DNA from: Rhynchonema sp. JSB1_4
Taxonomy: Eukaryota > Nematoda > Chromadorea > Monhysterida > Xyalidae
NCBI GenBank assembly: GCA_030248065.1
Contig: JASAMV010001056.1
Coordinates: 1-64,000, forward strand
DNA: 64,000 bases
Direction: 5' to 3'
Below the pieces are notes generated by a model. That model was not told the origin of the DNA. It searched no databases and saw nothing but the letters and a program-made list of their open reading frames with translations. This document shows, in pieces, positions 1 through 12,434 of this stretch; position 1 is the first letter of the stretch; each line of letters starts with the position of its first letter. A program made the translations under genes and the position numbers.

Positions 1-3000
1 CCGAGTGATTGCGTTGGACGGGGGCAAGGACTAACGGCGTTTACGTCAGGCGCCCACTCCAAGGTCAAAAGGCCTCGCACTCCGGCCGCGGATCTCAAGA
101 AGAATCCTGCTGCGCCGAGCGATTCCGTTGGATGGGGGCAAGGACGAACGGCGTTGACGAGGCGCCCAATTCAAAGGTCAAAGGCTCTTATACTGTGGCC
201 TGTGGACCAAGATCGCCGCGCCGAGCGATTGCGTTGGATGGGGGGGGGGGGGTAAGGATGAACGGTGTTGTTGACAAGGTGCCCAATTCAAAGGTCAAAG
301 GCTCTTAAACCTCGGGGCCGGTGGACCCAAGCACTCCGCCGCGCCGAGCGATTGGGTTGGATGGGGGAAGAGGACCAACGGCGTCGATGACGAGGTGCCC
401 AATTCCAAGGTCAAAGGCTCTTATACTCTGGCCTGTGGACCAAGAATTCACCGTGGCGTTAGGCGATTGTGTTGGATGGGGAAAGGACGAACGGCGTTGA
501 TGACGAGGTGCTCAATTCAAAGGTCAAAGGCTCTTATACTCTGGCCTGTGGACCAAGAATTCGGCGCGCCGAGCGATTGTGTTGGATGGGGGGCAAGGAA
601 GAACGCCGCGTTTATGACGAGGTGCCCAATTCAAAGGTCAAAGGCTCTTATACCCCGGCCTGTGGACCAAGAATTCGCCGGGGCCGAGCGATTGCGTTGG
701 ATAAGGGGGGCCAAGGACGAACGGCGTTGATGACGAGGCGCCCAATTCAAAGGTCAAAGGCTCTTATACTCTGGCCGGTGGACAAGAATTGGCCGCGCCG
801 AGCGATGGCGTTGGATGGGGAAGGACGAACGGCGTTGAAGAGGTGCCCAATTCAAAGGTCAAAGGCTCTTATACTCTGGCCTGTGGACCAAGAATTCGCC
901 GCGCCGAGCGATTGCGTCGGACGGGGGGGGGAAGGACGAACGACGTTGGTGACGAGGCGCCCAATTCAAAGGTCAAAGGCTCTTATACTCTGGCCTGTGG
1001 ACCAAGAATTCGCCGCGCCGAGCGATTGCGTCGGACGAGGGGGAAGGACGAACGACGTTGGTGACGAGGCGCCCAATTCAAAGGTCAAAGGCTCTTATAC
1101 TCTGGCCTGTGGACCAAGAATTCGCCGCGCCGAGCGATTGCGTCGGACGAGGGGGAAGGACGAACGACGTTGGTGACGAGGCGCCCAATTCAAAGGTCAA
1201 AGGCTCTTATACTCTGGCCTGTGGACCAAGAATTCGCCGCGCCGAGCGATTGTGTTGGATGGGGGGGGGAAGGACGAACGGCGTTGATGACGAGGCGCCC
1301 AATTCAAAGGTCAAAGGCTCTTATACTCTGGCCTGTGGACCAAGAATTCGCCGCGCCGAGCGATTGCGATAAAGGAAGCTCTAATGTGAATTCGCCGCGC
1401 CGAGCGATTGTGTTGGATGGGGGGGAAGGACGAACGGCGTTGATGACGAGGAGCCCAATTAAAATGTCAAAGGCTCTTACACTCTGGCCTGTGGACCAAG
1501 AATTCGCCGCGCCGAGCGATTGCGTTGGATGGGGGGAAGGACGAACGGCGTTGATGACGAGGCGCCCAATTCAAAGGTCAAAGGCTCTTATACTCTGGCC
1601 TGTGGACCAAGAATTCGCCGCGCCGAGCGATTGCGTTGGATGGGGGGAAGGACGAACGGCGTTGATGACGAGGCGCCCAATTCAAAGGTCAAAGGCTCTT
1701 ATACTCTGGCCTGTGGACCAAGAATTCGCCGCGCCGAGCGATTGCGTTGGATGGGGGGCAAGGACGAACGGCGTTGATGACGAGGCGCCCAATTCAAAGG
1801 TCAAAGGCTCTTATACTCTGGCCTGTGGACCAAGAATTCGCCGCGCCGAGCGATTGCGTTGGATGGGGGGGGGGGCAAGGACGAACGGCGTTGATGACGA
1901 GGCGCCCAATTCAAAGGTCAAAGGCTCTTATACTCTGGCCTGTGGACCAAGAATTCGCCGCGCCGAGCGATTGCGTTGGACGGGGGGGGCAAGGACGAAC
2001 GGCGTTGATGACGAGGCGCCCAATTCAAAGGTCAAAGGCTCTTATACTCTGGCCTGTGGACCAAGAATTCGCCGCGCCGAGCGATTGCGTTGGATGGGGG
2101 GAAGGACGAACGGTGTTGTTGACGAGGCGCCCAATTCAAAGGTCAAAGGCTCTTATACTCTGGCCTGTGGACCAAGAATTCGCCGCGCCGAGCGATTGCG
2201 TTGGATGGGGGGCAAGGACGAACGGCGTTGATGACGAGGCGCCCAATTCAAAGGTCAAAGGCTCTTATACTCTGGCCTGTGGACCAAGAATTCGCCGCGC
2301 CGAGCGATTGCGTTGGATGAGGGGGAAGGACGAACGGCGTTGGTGACGAGGCGCCCAATTCAAAGGTCAAAGGCTCTTATACTCTGGCCTGTGGACCAAG
2401 AATTCGCCGCGCCGAGCGATTGCGTTGGATGGGGGGGCAAGGACGAACGGCGTTGATGACGAGGCGCCCAATTCAAAGGTCAAAGGCTCTTATACTCTGG
2501 CCTGTGGACCAAGAATTCGCCGCGCCGAGCGATTGCGTTGGATGGGGGGGGGCAAGGACGAACGGCGTTGATGACGAGGCGCCCAATTCAAAGGTCAAAG
2601 GCTCTTATACTCTGGCCTGTGGACCAAGAATTCGCCGCGCCGAGCGATTGCGTTGGATGGGGCGGGGCAAGGACGAACGGCGTTGATGACGAGGCGCCCA
2701 ATTCAAAGGTCAAAGGCTCTTATACTCTGGCCTGTGGACCAAGAATTCGCCGCGCCGAGCGATTGCGTTGGATGGGGGGGCAAGGACGAACGGCGTTGAT
2801 GACGAGGCGCCCAATTCAAAGGTCAAAGGCTCTTATACTCTGGCCTGTGGACCAAGAATTCGCCGCGCCGAGCGATTGCGTTGGATGGGGGGGGCAAGGA
2901 CGAACGGCGTTGATGACGAGGCGCCCAATTCAAAGGTCAAAGGCTCTTATACTCTGGCCTGTGGACCAAGAATTCGCCGCGCCGAGCGATTGCGTTGGAA

Positions 3001-4526
3001 GGGGGGCAAGGACGAACGGCGTTGATGACGAGGCGCCCAATTCAAAGGTCAAAGGCTCTTATACTCTGGCCTGTGGACCAAGAATTCGCCGCGCCGAGCG
3101 ATTGCGTTGGATAGGGGGGGCAAGGACGAACGGCGTTGATGACGAGGCGCCCAATTCAAAGGTCAAAGGCTCTTATACTCTGGCCTGTGGACCAAGAATT
3201 CGCCGCGCCGAGCGATTGTGTTGGATGGGGGGGGGAAGGACGAACGGCGTTGATGACGAGGCGCCCAATTCAAAGGTCAAAGGCTCTTATACTCTGGCCT
3301 GTGGACCAAGAATTCGCCGCGCCGAGCGATTGCGTTGGATGGGGGGGGGCAAGGACGAACGGCGTTGATGACGAGGCGCCCAATTCAAAGGTCAAAGGCT
3401 CTTATACTCTGGCCTGTGGACCAAGAATTCGCCGCGCCGAGCGATTGCGTTGGACGGGGGGGGGGCAAGGACGAACGGCGTTGATGACGAGGCGCCCAAT
3501 TCAAAGGTCAAAGGCTCTTATACTCTGGCCTGTGGACCAAGAATTCGCCGCGCCGAGCGATTCCGTTGGATGGGGGCAAGGACGAACGGCGTTGATGACG
3601 AGGCGCCCAATTCAAAGGTCAAAGGCTCTTATACTCTGGCCTGTGGACCAAGAATTCGCCGCGCCGAGCGATTGCGTTGGATGGGGGGGGCATGGACGAA
3701 CGGCGTTGATGACGAGGCGCCCAATTCAAAGGTCAAAGGCTCTTATACTCTGGCTTGTGGACCAAGAATTCGCTGCGCCCCCCGAGCGATTGCGTTGGAT
3801 GAGGGGGGCAAGGACGAACGGCGTTGATGACGAGGCGCCCAATTCAAAGGTCAAAGGCTTTTATACTCTGGCCTGTGGACCAAGAATTCGCCGCGCCGAG
3901 CGATTGCGTTGGATGGGGGCGCAAGGACGAACGGCGTTGATGACGAGGCGCCCAATTCAAAGGTCAAAGGCTCTTATACTCTGGCCTGTGGACCAAGAAT
4001 TCGCCGCGCCGAGCGATTGCGTTGGATGGGGGGGGGCAAGGACGAACGGCGTTGATGACGAGGCGCCCAATTCAAAGGTCAAAGGCTCTTATACTCTGGC
4101 CTGGGGACCAAGAATTCGCCGCGCCGAGCGATTGCGTTGGATGAGGGGGCAAGGACGAACGGCGTTGTTGACGAGGCGCCCAATTCAAAGGTCAAAGGCT
4201 CTTATACTCTGGCCTGTGGACCAAGAATTCGCCGCGCCGAGCGATTGCGTTGGATGAGGGGGGCAAGGACGAACGGCGTTGATGACGAGGCGCCCAATTC
4301 AAAGGTCAAAGGCTCTTATACTCTGGCCTGTGGACCAAGAATTCACCGCGCCGAGCGATTGCGTTGGATGAGGCGGCAAGGACGAACGGCGTTGATGACG
4401 AGGCGCCCAATTCAAAGGTCAAAGGCTCTTATACTCTGGCCTGTGGACCAAGAATTCGCCGCGCCGAGCGATTGCGTTGGATGAGGGGGAAGGACGGACG
4501 ATCGACGTTGGTGACGAGATCCCAAT
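1..4526 (+). repeat. Tandem satellite array, 112-116 bp unit with a variable poly-G tract
   Basis: About 40 head-to-tail copies of one unit. Each carries CCAATTCAAAGGTCAAAGGC, then CTTATACTCTGGCCTGTGG, an EcoRI site (GAATTC) followed by GCCGCGCCGAGCGATTG, a G run of about 4 to 11, and AAGGACGAACGGCGTTGATG. The period measured between successive CCCAATTC words is 115 in the middle (2467, 2582, 2697) and varies mainly with the G run. Central units are almost identical. Units before about 800 and the last one at about 4,490 are divergent, as expected at array edges, so most of the array is in view. One unit is broken at 1,370-1,395. The long open frames in all phases are a by-product of the repeat and are not genes. 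Confidence 0.97.
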
Positions 4527-5511
4527 TCAAGGACTTCAGAATGGCAGTGCGAAATGGCCATTTTTATTGAAGGCATATTTTGCGTTACTTTTATTTCTGG
4601 ATGAGTTTTAAAGTGTGCTGCTCATTATCTATCTGCTTGCTGCAGTACCATTATATGCGCAACGCCACTCTGAGCGCTGGAAAGCGGTGGCATAATTCTG
4701 CAGCCACTGTAACTTTCAAACAGAACTGCATCAATTTGTTTTTTTAATTTGTGGTGATGGTGTGTGTTCTTGCTAACGAGCTTCTCCTATTCGTGTTCAC
4801 TGCTTGATAAAAGTCAGTCACTCTAGCCTGGTCGCAATGAAGGTGTAATTTCCGATCTGGTGAGACGGAGACCATACCCAGCAATCGGAACATTTTTGCT
4901 TTGTGTTCAATCGGACCATGTAGCTGCTGTGAAGTTTTTGTCACCACATGAATTTTAGATTTCTTACATTTTACGTTGGGGTTTGACGACGAGGACGCAG
5001 AATCTAATTTTTTTGGCGTGAATGCTGATTTACAATTAATTCCCGTCATTGGACCAATCGTCACCATTTTAGAATTTGACACCTATACCATCAGGTGCAT
5101 CTGCGGATTAGATTTCACTGGGATTAATACCCTTCGCTTGTCAAATATGTAACACAGATTGGCTGACTGTGCACACCTAACAATGGAAAAATAAAGAGTA
5201 AATTACTTGCATTTCCTTGGCAATTCGCGTCCTGCCAGGCCAGTTTGAAACATCAGCGATCGACGGATGAGTGTGCAAATTGTCATCAAAAGATTGGAAT
5301 GCTTGCTGTAAGGACCGACTCTGATTGCAGTTGACTTGTGACATTTGCATACGAACATGAACATTGGTGACGTGCTAAACACGCTACGCAGGTTATTCCA
5401 CTTCCATGAAACATTATCATAAACTCAGTTGACCTCAACGGAGATAAAAGTTAGCAATGAACAACTGTTGCGCTAGTCGAAATTTATGGCTGCACTAAAT
5501 TCTTAATTTCC

Positions 5512-6033
5512 TTAAAGGGGCCTTTCGCATTTCAAACCCCATTCAAACCTCGCATGTATTTAGACAGCGGTCGAGGCGTCATAAAAGTCAAACACACCGG
5601 AGCTCTAACGTTCAGCATGCGGCCAGGAGATGCCCTTCAAGAGGAACATCCGGGAACAACATCAAATGTGGACCATCCCAATTTCTACCTGCGCATTCAT
5701 GCAACTCGCCTGATGACAAGAGCGGTCAAGGCGCAGAATGTTTCGCACAATATTTGCCCCGCCTCACCATAGAATTTCGCTTTTCTTTTTATTTCGAATT
5801 GCAACGAATTGTTCTGCTAAATGTTTCAAGGTCTGCTTGTCACGCTGGAACAATTCGTTGAAATTCGAAATAAAAAGAAAAGCGAAATCCCAGAGTTAGC
5901 GGTGTTGCAAGCTTCATGTGAAACATTCATTCGCCTTGACACCTTTTTGATCAAGTGCATGCACTTGACACCTTTTTTATTCAAATGCGTGCAAAGTTTG
6001 AAGGCGGTTTGAAATGCGAAAGATCCTTTTTAA
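5512..6033. mobile_element. Inverted-repeat element with a nested hairpin
   Basis: The outer arms are inverted copies: CTTTCGCATTTCAAACC on the left and GGTTTGAAATGCGAAAG on the right, extending to about 45 bp. Inside, 5,773-5,889 forms a second hairpin (TTTCGCTTTTCTTTTTATTT against AAATAAAAAGAAAAGCGAAA). No transposase is present. The target-site duplication is unclear. Confidence 0.65.
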
Positions 6034-9000
6034 TGCAAAAAACCTCGCGTGATCTCCCGATCCCGTCTAATCGGATAACCAGGCTGGATTCTTACTTCTC
6101 CAAGTGTTTCAAGTTCTGGTCCATTCGTACAAACGATGACCCTGTGCACCGCTTGTTTGTGAAAACGCGTTCACACGGACAACTTCCATGCGCCCAAGAC
6201 ACGCGCACACACTGCCCAAGTCACCTTTTTTCCAATGAAAATAATATTCTTAAAACACCCACAACCAACCAATCAGTGACATCATAATATTCCGTATCTG
6301 GTCGCATCGAAAACTGTCAAATTAGATGTTGCTGCTGTTGACGTTTCAAAACAGTGTCTGGATGCTGTTGTGTGTCTGTAATGAGTGCTGAGTAAGCTAC
6401 TGGGACAATTTGATCTGTGCAAATCCTCACCGCATGTTATCATGCCATCGGGGTTAGGATGTGGACAATTGATTAAAAATGATATAAAATGGGATCTTGA
6501 GATCTGCGTCTCTCCCTTAACACGAGACATAATGGACCGACAAACATGGACTTGGATTACAAACAGCTCCAGCGCATACACTGACCTGTATTCGAAAATG
6601 ACGCAAAAAAGTCAAACCCGAAAGCCTAAGCATCCAGCTTACTTGCATAGTCCCTCACAAACGTTAAACACAAGGTACAAAAATTCCAGATCCCGAGGCG
6701 CTCATCTTGTTATCATGCCCACCGCGGTAAATCAAACGGATAATCTGAATTATGTGCTAAATCAAAAAATCACATACTTTTCGTTTGCCGTTCTCGTCCT
6801 GCCACGCCCGCTTGAAACATCAGCGATAGACGAATGAATGAGCAAATCGTCACCAGAGGAATGGCGCGCTGCATGCAGTGTGGATTGGGTTACGGTAGCT
6901 TGACACAAATTTTTCGGCCCCATTTGACATGAAGGCGGTGTAAGTCGTTCCCTCCGGGTTGGAAAAAAGTTTTTTTAAAAAGTCTCAGATTCGTGTAAAT
7001 TTTACCAAATTTGCCTGAAACACGCGCAAAAACGCGAAAAAATGTAACTTTAATTGACAAGTCACTTTTGTGACTTGGTTTGCATCACTTATGAATTGTG
7101 TTTACGTGTCATTTCGGTGCGATCCAACAGTCTGTGATTGATATGCACCGATGATTGCTGCTCTGTGGTATCAGACACAACAGTTTGTGGTCGAATAAGC
7201 AAAATTCACCCATAAACCACAGAACTGAGAATATAAGCTACAGAAATACTTGCAGCTGAATCAGTCGTATATGACCGATCCGATGGAGTATGACATCGAA
7301 GTACTATCGGGGCTTGCGCGGTAGCCATATTTCTATTGGTTTGTTTGCGAGAGCAAACATTTTTCAACTTGTGTAGGTACATGCATACTGTGTCTCATGT
7401 ATCACGGGAAAATATGATAACATCATTTGGGGCATATTCGATACCAAATACATGCCCCAAAGGTGATATTGCGAAGAAAACTTTCGACCCTTGAGAAAAA
7501 ATGACAAAAAATAACCCCAAAAAGGTCATTTTTGGTCGTTTTAGAACATTTTGTTCCCCCGAAAAATTTAAAAAAAAATTTTTTTAAACTTTTTTTAAAT
7601 TTTTTGATCAACCCTGCGTTCCTTGCTGACGAAAAAAAAGTACAACTTTTACGCCATTGGAATTAGGCTCCAGTAAGCTCTTCCTATCCTGAATGCAAAA
7701 ATGGCGCGTGAGCAAGGCGGGTCCGATCCGATCCGATGACAAAGTTTGGTACCATCCGAATGTTAAAAATTTCAGCCTTGTGCACCGATCGTCTGTGATA
7801 AACACGTGCAAGCTAAACACAGACGCTATGGTTCAACAAGAACAATCTTGTGCTTTTTTAAAGACAAAAACATTCACACCGAAACATGACCAACCAATCA
7901 GCGTCATCCTTGGGCTACCTAGCTGCGGCAACCAATCAGCGATCGAGCTCTACAACAATGTGTCTGTTGTAATCGGGTAGATGACGATACCTGCCTGAAA
8001 TGACAAGGGGAACATATAGATAGCAGTCCATTGCCTTCATGGATCAGGGGTTGCCTCCGGTCAGTCCGCGATCGTTTGTTGTCGCATTGGGCGCAGCGCA
8101 AAAAAAGATGAAAAAGGAAACACCGTGGAGCAAGATGGACAACAACAAACAGAATGAAACATCATTGGACATACGGAATGAGCAGAGAAAAATGAAGCAG
8201 AGAGAGAGATGGACCATGATCATGGTGGAAAGAGAGGAATGCTGTCGACAGCGGAAAAAACGAGAAACAGAGAATATTGCAATGGGATGAAAAATAATGA
8301 AGGGAGGGAGTTGGGATAGGTGCGGTTTGGGAACGGGGACAAAGCGCGTTAACCGGGTGGTGCGAAGGAACGGTTTTCGATATAGTCCTGAAGCGTTTGC
8401 AATTCGACAACGAATGAGCACAATGTGAGTTGGAATCAATGACAATATGATGAAACATCACGACTCGATTTCTCCGCGCGGTTTCCACCACCACAACAAC
8501 ACAAACCGACAAACCTGAATTGGTGAACACAAAAAAACAGAGAAACATCAATATCAACCACTTGAAAGCGATTAGTGAACAGCAGAAGCAATTTGACTCG
8601 AAACATCAAGATGGCAACAACCACACGAGCATGCGAATTGACAATTTTTCAGCAAGATTTTGATTTGGAGGATAAACGCTTTTTGCATGCTGCTATATCA
8701 ATTGAATGGATCTGAAAAGTGAAGCAGCGTTAGTCTGCAGTCAGGTTGAACAAACAACTCGGAAGGCGAAGTCGTTCACTAGACAGAATAGAGAAATATT
8801 CACTAGATTGAGAGTTGTAACACGTGAAAATTCGGGAAATGCCAAGTCGTTCACTATATAGAGAGATTCACTATATGGAGGTTCACTGTGGCAGGGAAGA
8901 CTGTATTTGAGTAGCGAGAGGGTGAGGAAATGGGAATAAATGAAAGTGGAAGAAAAGGAGCAGACGAAAGCAGACAGAAACGCTCAATCAAACTGATAAC

Positions 9001-10100
9001 ATCTAGGTAAGCAAGTTATCCAACGTGCCCCTCTTCTTTCAAAACAGCATGGAGGTACTTTACATTACACAGTGTAAAGGTTGAAATAACTGACCACAAA
9101 AAAAGAACCGGGAGCAAAAACAAACACCATAACGTGTTGTTTTGGTGTGCTGCTGTGACACACATCGTTCTTTTGGACAGTTGCGTTTGGCAAGACCACT
9201 GCTTTGAGACCAGCGACAAAAATCAGGTCCACATACTAGCGCGCGCAGAACAGACCCTCGATTGTTTACTGTTTATTGTCTCAGTTTCGCCTGACATTCA
9301 AATCACACTTATTCCTGGTTTGTTCTGTGCCTGCAGATTGCTTTGCTCAGATTAGGCGCACGCAGCAATCGCACCAAAGAACTGTCTTTGCGTATTGTAC
9401 ACAGATGACAACAATCTGCAATAATCTGGCACACAGCGTGAGCCGCGACCGAAAGTCATGTGGAAAACACGTGAAAGACCAGCAAGGCACAATAACAGTG
9501 CCTCCCCTGGATCCGCCTGTGTGAGGAACTGTTTTTTGTATTGCTTTTGCTACACTGCTTGATATCTCGTGATAATTTTTATGATGTTGTCTGGTCTTTC
9601 TGTCGAATGAATGGAACAATGAATGTGATGCTTGCGTGAACAGAGGTGGCTGGTTCCCACTGTTCAAACTTGGACCCTTGTTGGGCTCCATGATGACTGC
9701 CTTAGTGAGTTATGCGTCTGCAATATAAGATTTCAAGAAAGTCGCGCATTTGGCTTTGCACACATCCACTTACGAAAACGATGATGTTATCAGCGAATGC
9801 GCATCATAACAAATTTACATGTGCTGTTTGTTGTAAAATTATGAAACGGCCACAACACGAGTGTTTCGTAACTTACGGGTGATGATTTATGATACAAGGT
9901 GACAAACCAAAAAGGGTAAAACCCCAAAAAGCAAGAGAAATATACGATAAAAATAATTTTATATGATGCGACAAAATTGCGAATTAAAGAGTCTTGCAAC
10001 TGGGTGATTATCAGCCCACCAGCTCTGCCAAATGCTCAGTGAGTACATATTTATGCATTGTACTGTCTTTTCAACCTCCGCGTGCGAAGTATGATACATA

Positions 10101-10330
10101 TACTATGACAATACTTTCGGGAGAAACTTTTCAAGCGTGTTGCCTGATCCGTAAAGCACACGCAACTGGCGCAGCCAGCTGAGTTTCGTAGCATTTCGCA
10201 AATCACTACGTTAGACTTGTGTGTTGAGTGGCTGGCAGTCACGTGACCGCTGCAGCTAATACACGCATAATGAGCTTCACGGATCAGGCAACGCGCTTGA
10301 AAAGTTTCTCCCAAAAGTATTGTCGGAGTA
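10101..10330. mobile_element. Short inverted-repeat element, GACAATACTTT family
   Basis: The left arm carries ACAATACTTTCGGGAGAAAC, followed by a run ending in GCCTGATCCGTAAAGC. The right arm is the inverse with few mismatches (GCTTCACGGATCAGGC, then GTTTCTCCCAAAAGTATTGT). It is non-coding. A much longer relative spans about 20,646-23,815, and a fragment lies near 61,378. Confidence 0.7.
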
Positions 10331-10715
10331 TATTCCAATCTGTTTAGGAATCAGCGACTTTGGGACTCATTCAGTGACAGTAGTCGTGATTCTTTCTGAT
10401 CGTGAATACCACACTTTGTACGTACATCCCTATTTCTTGTACATGTTTTACGTACTTTTACAGTGCCATTGTTTCTGGGTGAATGAATTTCTTTGCAATC
10501 TGCAGAAAAATCTTCAGTTTTCTGATCTTCAGCGTGATAATGTTGCCCGACACTATTTGACACCTCTCAGTCTTCGAATAATTGAAATTAGACGCATTCT
10601 ATCGTCCGTGTTGCTTGACCTCAGCGGTTTTCTGCTCTGATTCACATCCGGGTGCGACGAGAGGTTTTCAGTCATTTTCAGTTGCATTCCTTGAAGTCAT
10701 TCAAATTTGTCCGCC

Positions 10716-11507
10716 ATGTTGCCCAGTCTGATGCTGCTGTTTGTGTTTGTTGGCCAAAGCATGGCATTCAACCCCGGCCTGCTATTGGACAACCCGAATG
10801 TAGCCAACCGGAGAGTGATGAATCTGTTCAAATACATTGAAGAGTTGGAATATCAATGTGACCGTTTAGAGGTGAGCGTGAAACATCGCTATCCGGTGGG
10901 GCATTCGCATCGTCTTATCGTAATAACGCTTTCCTGCGCACGTGACTGCATCGTGTTGCGAGCGGATTGCATGGGTACCCCAAAAATGTGCTCCCAACCA
11001 GAACCGATATCCCAACTCAACACAATTTATCTTTTTTGCCATTTTTCACAGGAATTGGTCGACTATCACAGAAGCGCGAACGAAATCGACACTAAACGGT
11101 ACACGGAACGCGTCGGCGAAATGGTCGAGTGTCTGAAGCAATTGCAAATGTACAAAAGGAAGGCGGAAAATGTGGCGGATTTTGAGCGGAAACTACGGAA
11201 AGTGGAAAGAGAAATTGATCAAATGGAGGCCAGCTGGGAGTGTTACAAGGACAAGGACGGAGCCGGCATACCAATTCCATTCGGCAAACTCGCAGATGAG
11301 TGGTATGAGAAAGACAAACAAGACGCGCGGTACCGAAAAGATTTGATAGATCTGGAGTACTCCGCCTGGTGCTATCCGATCAAACAAGGTCCGAAACCGA
11401 CGAAATTCTTCAATTTGGTGACGGAATGGAAATTCAAACTCAAAGAGCGCAAACGATACTCGGAAGCGCGATACCAGTTGAAGTACAAGTCGGTCTACGG
11501 TGACTAG
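10716..11507 (+). CDS. Secreted helical protein, unknown family (two exons)
   Basis: The exons are 10716-10871 and 11052-11507, joined in phase 0 to give 203 residues. The first ATG is followed by a hydrophobic stretch (LPSLMLLFVFVGQSMA) that reads as a signal peptide cut after about residue 18, so the product is probably exported. The rest is strongly charged and predicted helical, with coiled-coil-like spacing around residues 60-120 and pairs of Cys and Trp in the C-terminal half (WECYKDKDG, SAWCYPIK). The donor is GAG|GTGAGC and the acceptor is TTTTTCACAG. The 180-bp intron has no stop and keeps the frame, so an unspliced read is also open. I do not recognise the family. A transposon starts 17 bp after the stop codon. 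Confidence 0.75.
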   Translation: MLPSLMLLFVFVGQSMAFNPGLLLDNPNVANRRVMNLFKYIEELEYQCDRLEVSVKHRYPVGHSHRLIVITLSCARDCIVLRADCMGTPKMCSQPEPISQLNTIYLFCHFSQELVDYHRSANEIDTKRYTERVGEMVECLKQLQMYKRKAENVADFERKLRKVEREIDQMEASWECYKDKDGAGIPIPFGKLADEWYEKDKQDARYRKDLIDLEYSAWCYPIKQGPKPTKFFNLVTEWKFKLKERKRYSEARYQLKYKSVYGD

Positions 11508-11523
11508 TTTGCCACATCTGTCA

Positions 11524-12434
11524 GGGCGCGCCCATGTAGGCCAGGGCCAGGGCCGGGGCCGGGGCCATGAAAAATAATCTATGTCCGAGGCCCTGGCCCC
11601 GGCCCCGGCCCTGGCCTACATGGGCGCACCGACAGGGCCGGGGCCGGGGCCGGTGCGAAACATTTTTCTGGATAGGCGACGTTAGAACTACAGGCTTGTC
11701 AATAATCCAACATCGGTTTCGTATACATACAGTATGCAGATGTGCGTGTGTGTTCGTGTTGGGTGTGCTGTTGCCTGATGTATCAAGGGCACGGTCATTT
11801 TGGGGTTTTATTTAGGTTATGCATATGTATTTGTTCAAGCAAAATAATATAAAGCGCTTTATTCTTAAAAATACTGGCTGATGAAAAGTCACCAGATGAC
11901 AAAGATTGTTTGAGCAACCACAGTAAACGACATGTCTGCGCGAAATTCGAGTAACCTATAACTCAACCAATCAGCGAAAAGCGCACGTTGTGTATGTGCA
12001 CGGTCAAAAGCGAACTGTATGTGTATAATTCCAGGTAGAAGTTCAGTGTTTTGTCAACCATATTTCAAACTGCAACCCGAATTTGCAATTTACAAATTTG
12101 TATAATCTAAAGAAAAACACAAGATAGCCATGCCCTTGATAAATCAGGCAGTAGCGCACCCAACGCGAACACACACGCACTGCTGCATTTATACGAAACC
12201 AATGTTGGATTATTGACAACCCTGCAGTTGAAACGTCGCCTATCCAGAAAAATGTTTCGCACCGGCCCCGGCCCCGGCCCCGGCCCTGTCGGTGCGCCCA
12301 TGTAGGCCAGGGCCGGGGCCGGGGCCAGGGCCGGGGCCGGGGCCAGGGCCGGGGCCGGGGCCAGGGCCTCGGACATAGATTATTTTTCATGGCCCCGGCC
12401 CCGGCCCTGGCCCCTGGCCTACATGGGCGCGCCC
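11524..12434. mobile_element. PIF/Harbinger-like non-autonomous element with GGCCCC-type arrays
   Basis: The ends are inverted repeats GGGCGCGCCCATGTAGGCC and its complement. They are flanked by TCA on the left (11521-11523) and TCA on the right (12435-12437), a 3-bp duplication. Subterminal minisatellites of GGGGCC/GGGCCA hexamers lie inside both arms (11,540-11,660 and 12,258-12,420) and are mutually inverted, sharing CATGAAAAATAATCTATGTC. Proline-rich open frames here come from the hexamer repeat. No transposase is present. Confidence 0.75.

Larger units (their letters stand above)
4527..10715. other. Gene-free stretch with scattered repeats
   Basis: I see no convincing exon here. It holds an inverted-repeat element (5,512-6,033), a diverged direct duplication (about 5,219-5,300 and 6,790-6,865, both containing TTGAAACATCAGCGAT), AT-rich poly-A/poly-T patches near 7,490-7,610, short repeats of GTTCACTA at 8,770-8,890, and an inverted-repeat element at 10,101-10,330. 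A minus-strand open frame at 4,744-5,082 (112 codons, Ser/Lys-rich) has no family resemblance that I recognise. Confidence 0.6.

Noticed and set aside
1..4526. CRISPR array
   Set aside because: Units are directly tandem with no unique spacers, and the sequence is eukaryotic.
9..4570. Long overlapping open frames with IQRSKALILWPVDQEF or NSKVKGSYTLACGP repeats
   Set aside because: They occur in several frames of a tandem satellite with a variable G run that breaks any one frame. They reflect the absence of stops in the unit.
4744..5082. 112-codon minus-strand frame, Ser/Lys-rich
   Set aside because: No splice context, no recognisable motif and no neighbour support. It could be an exon, but I cannot back it.
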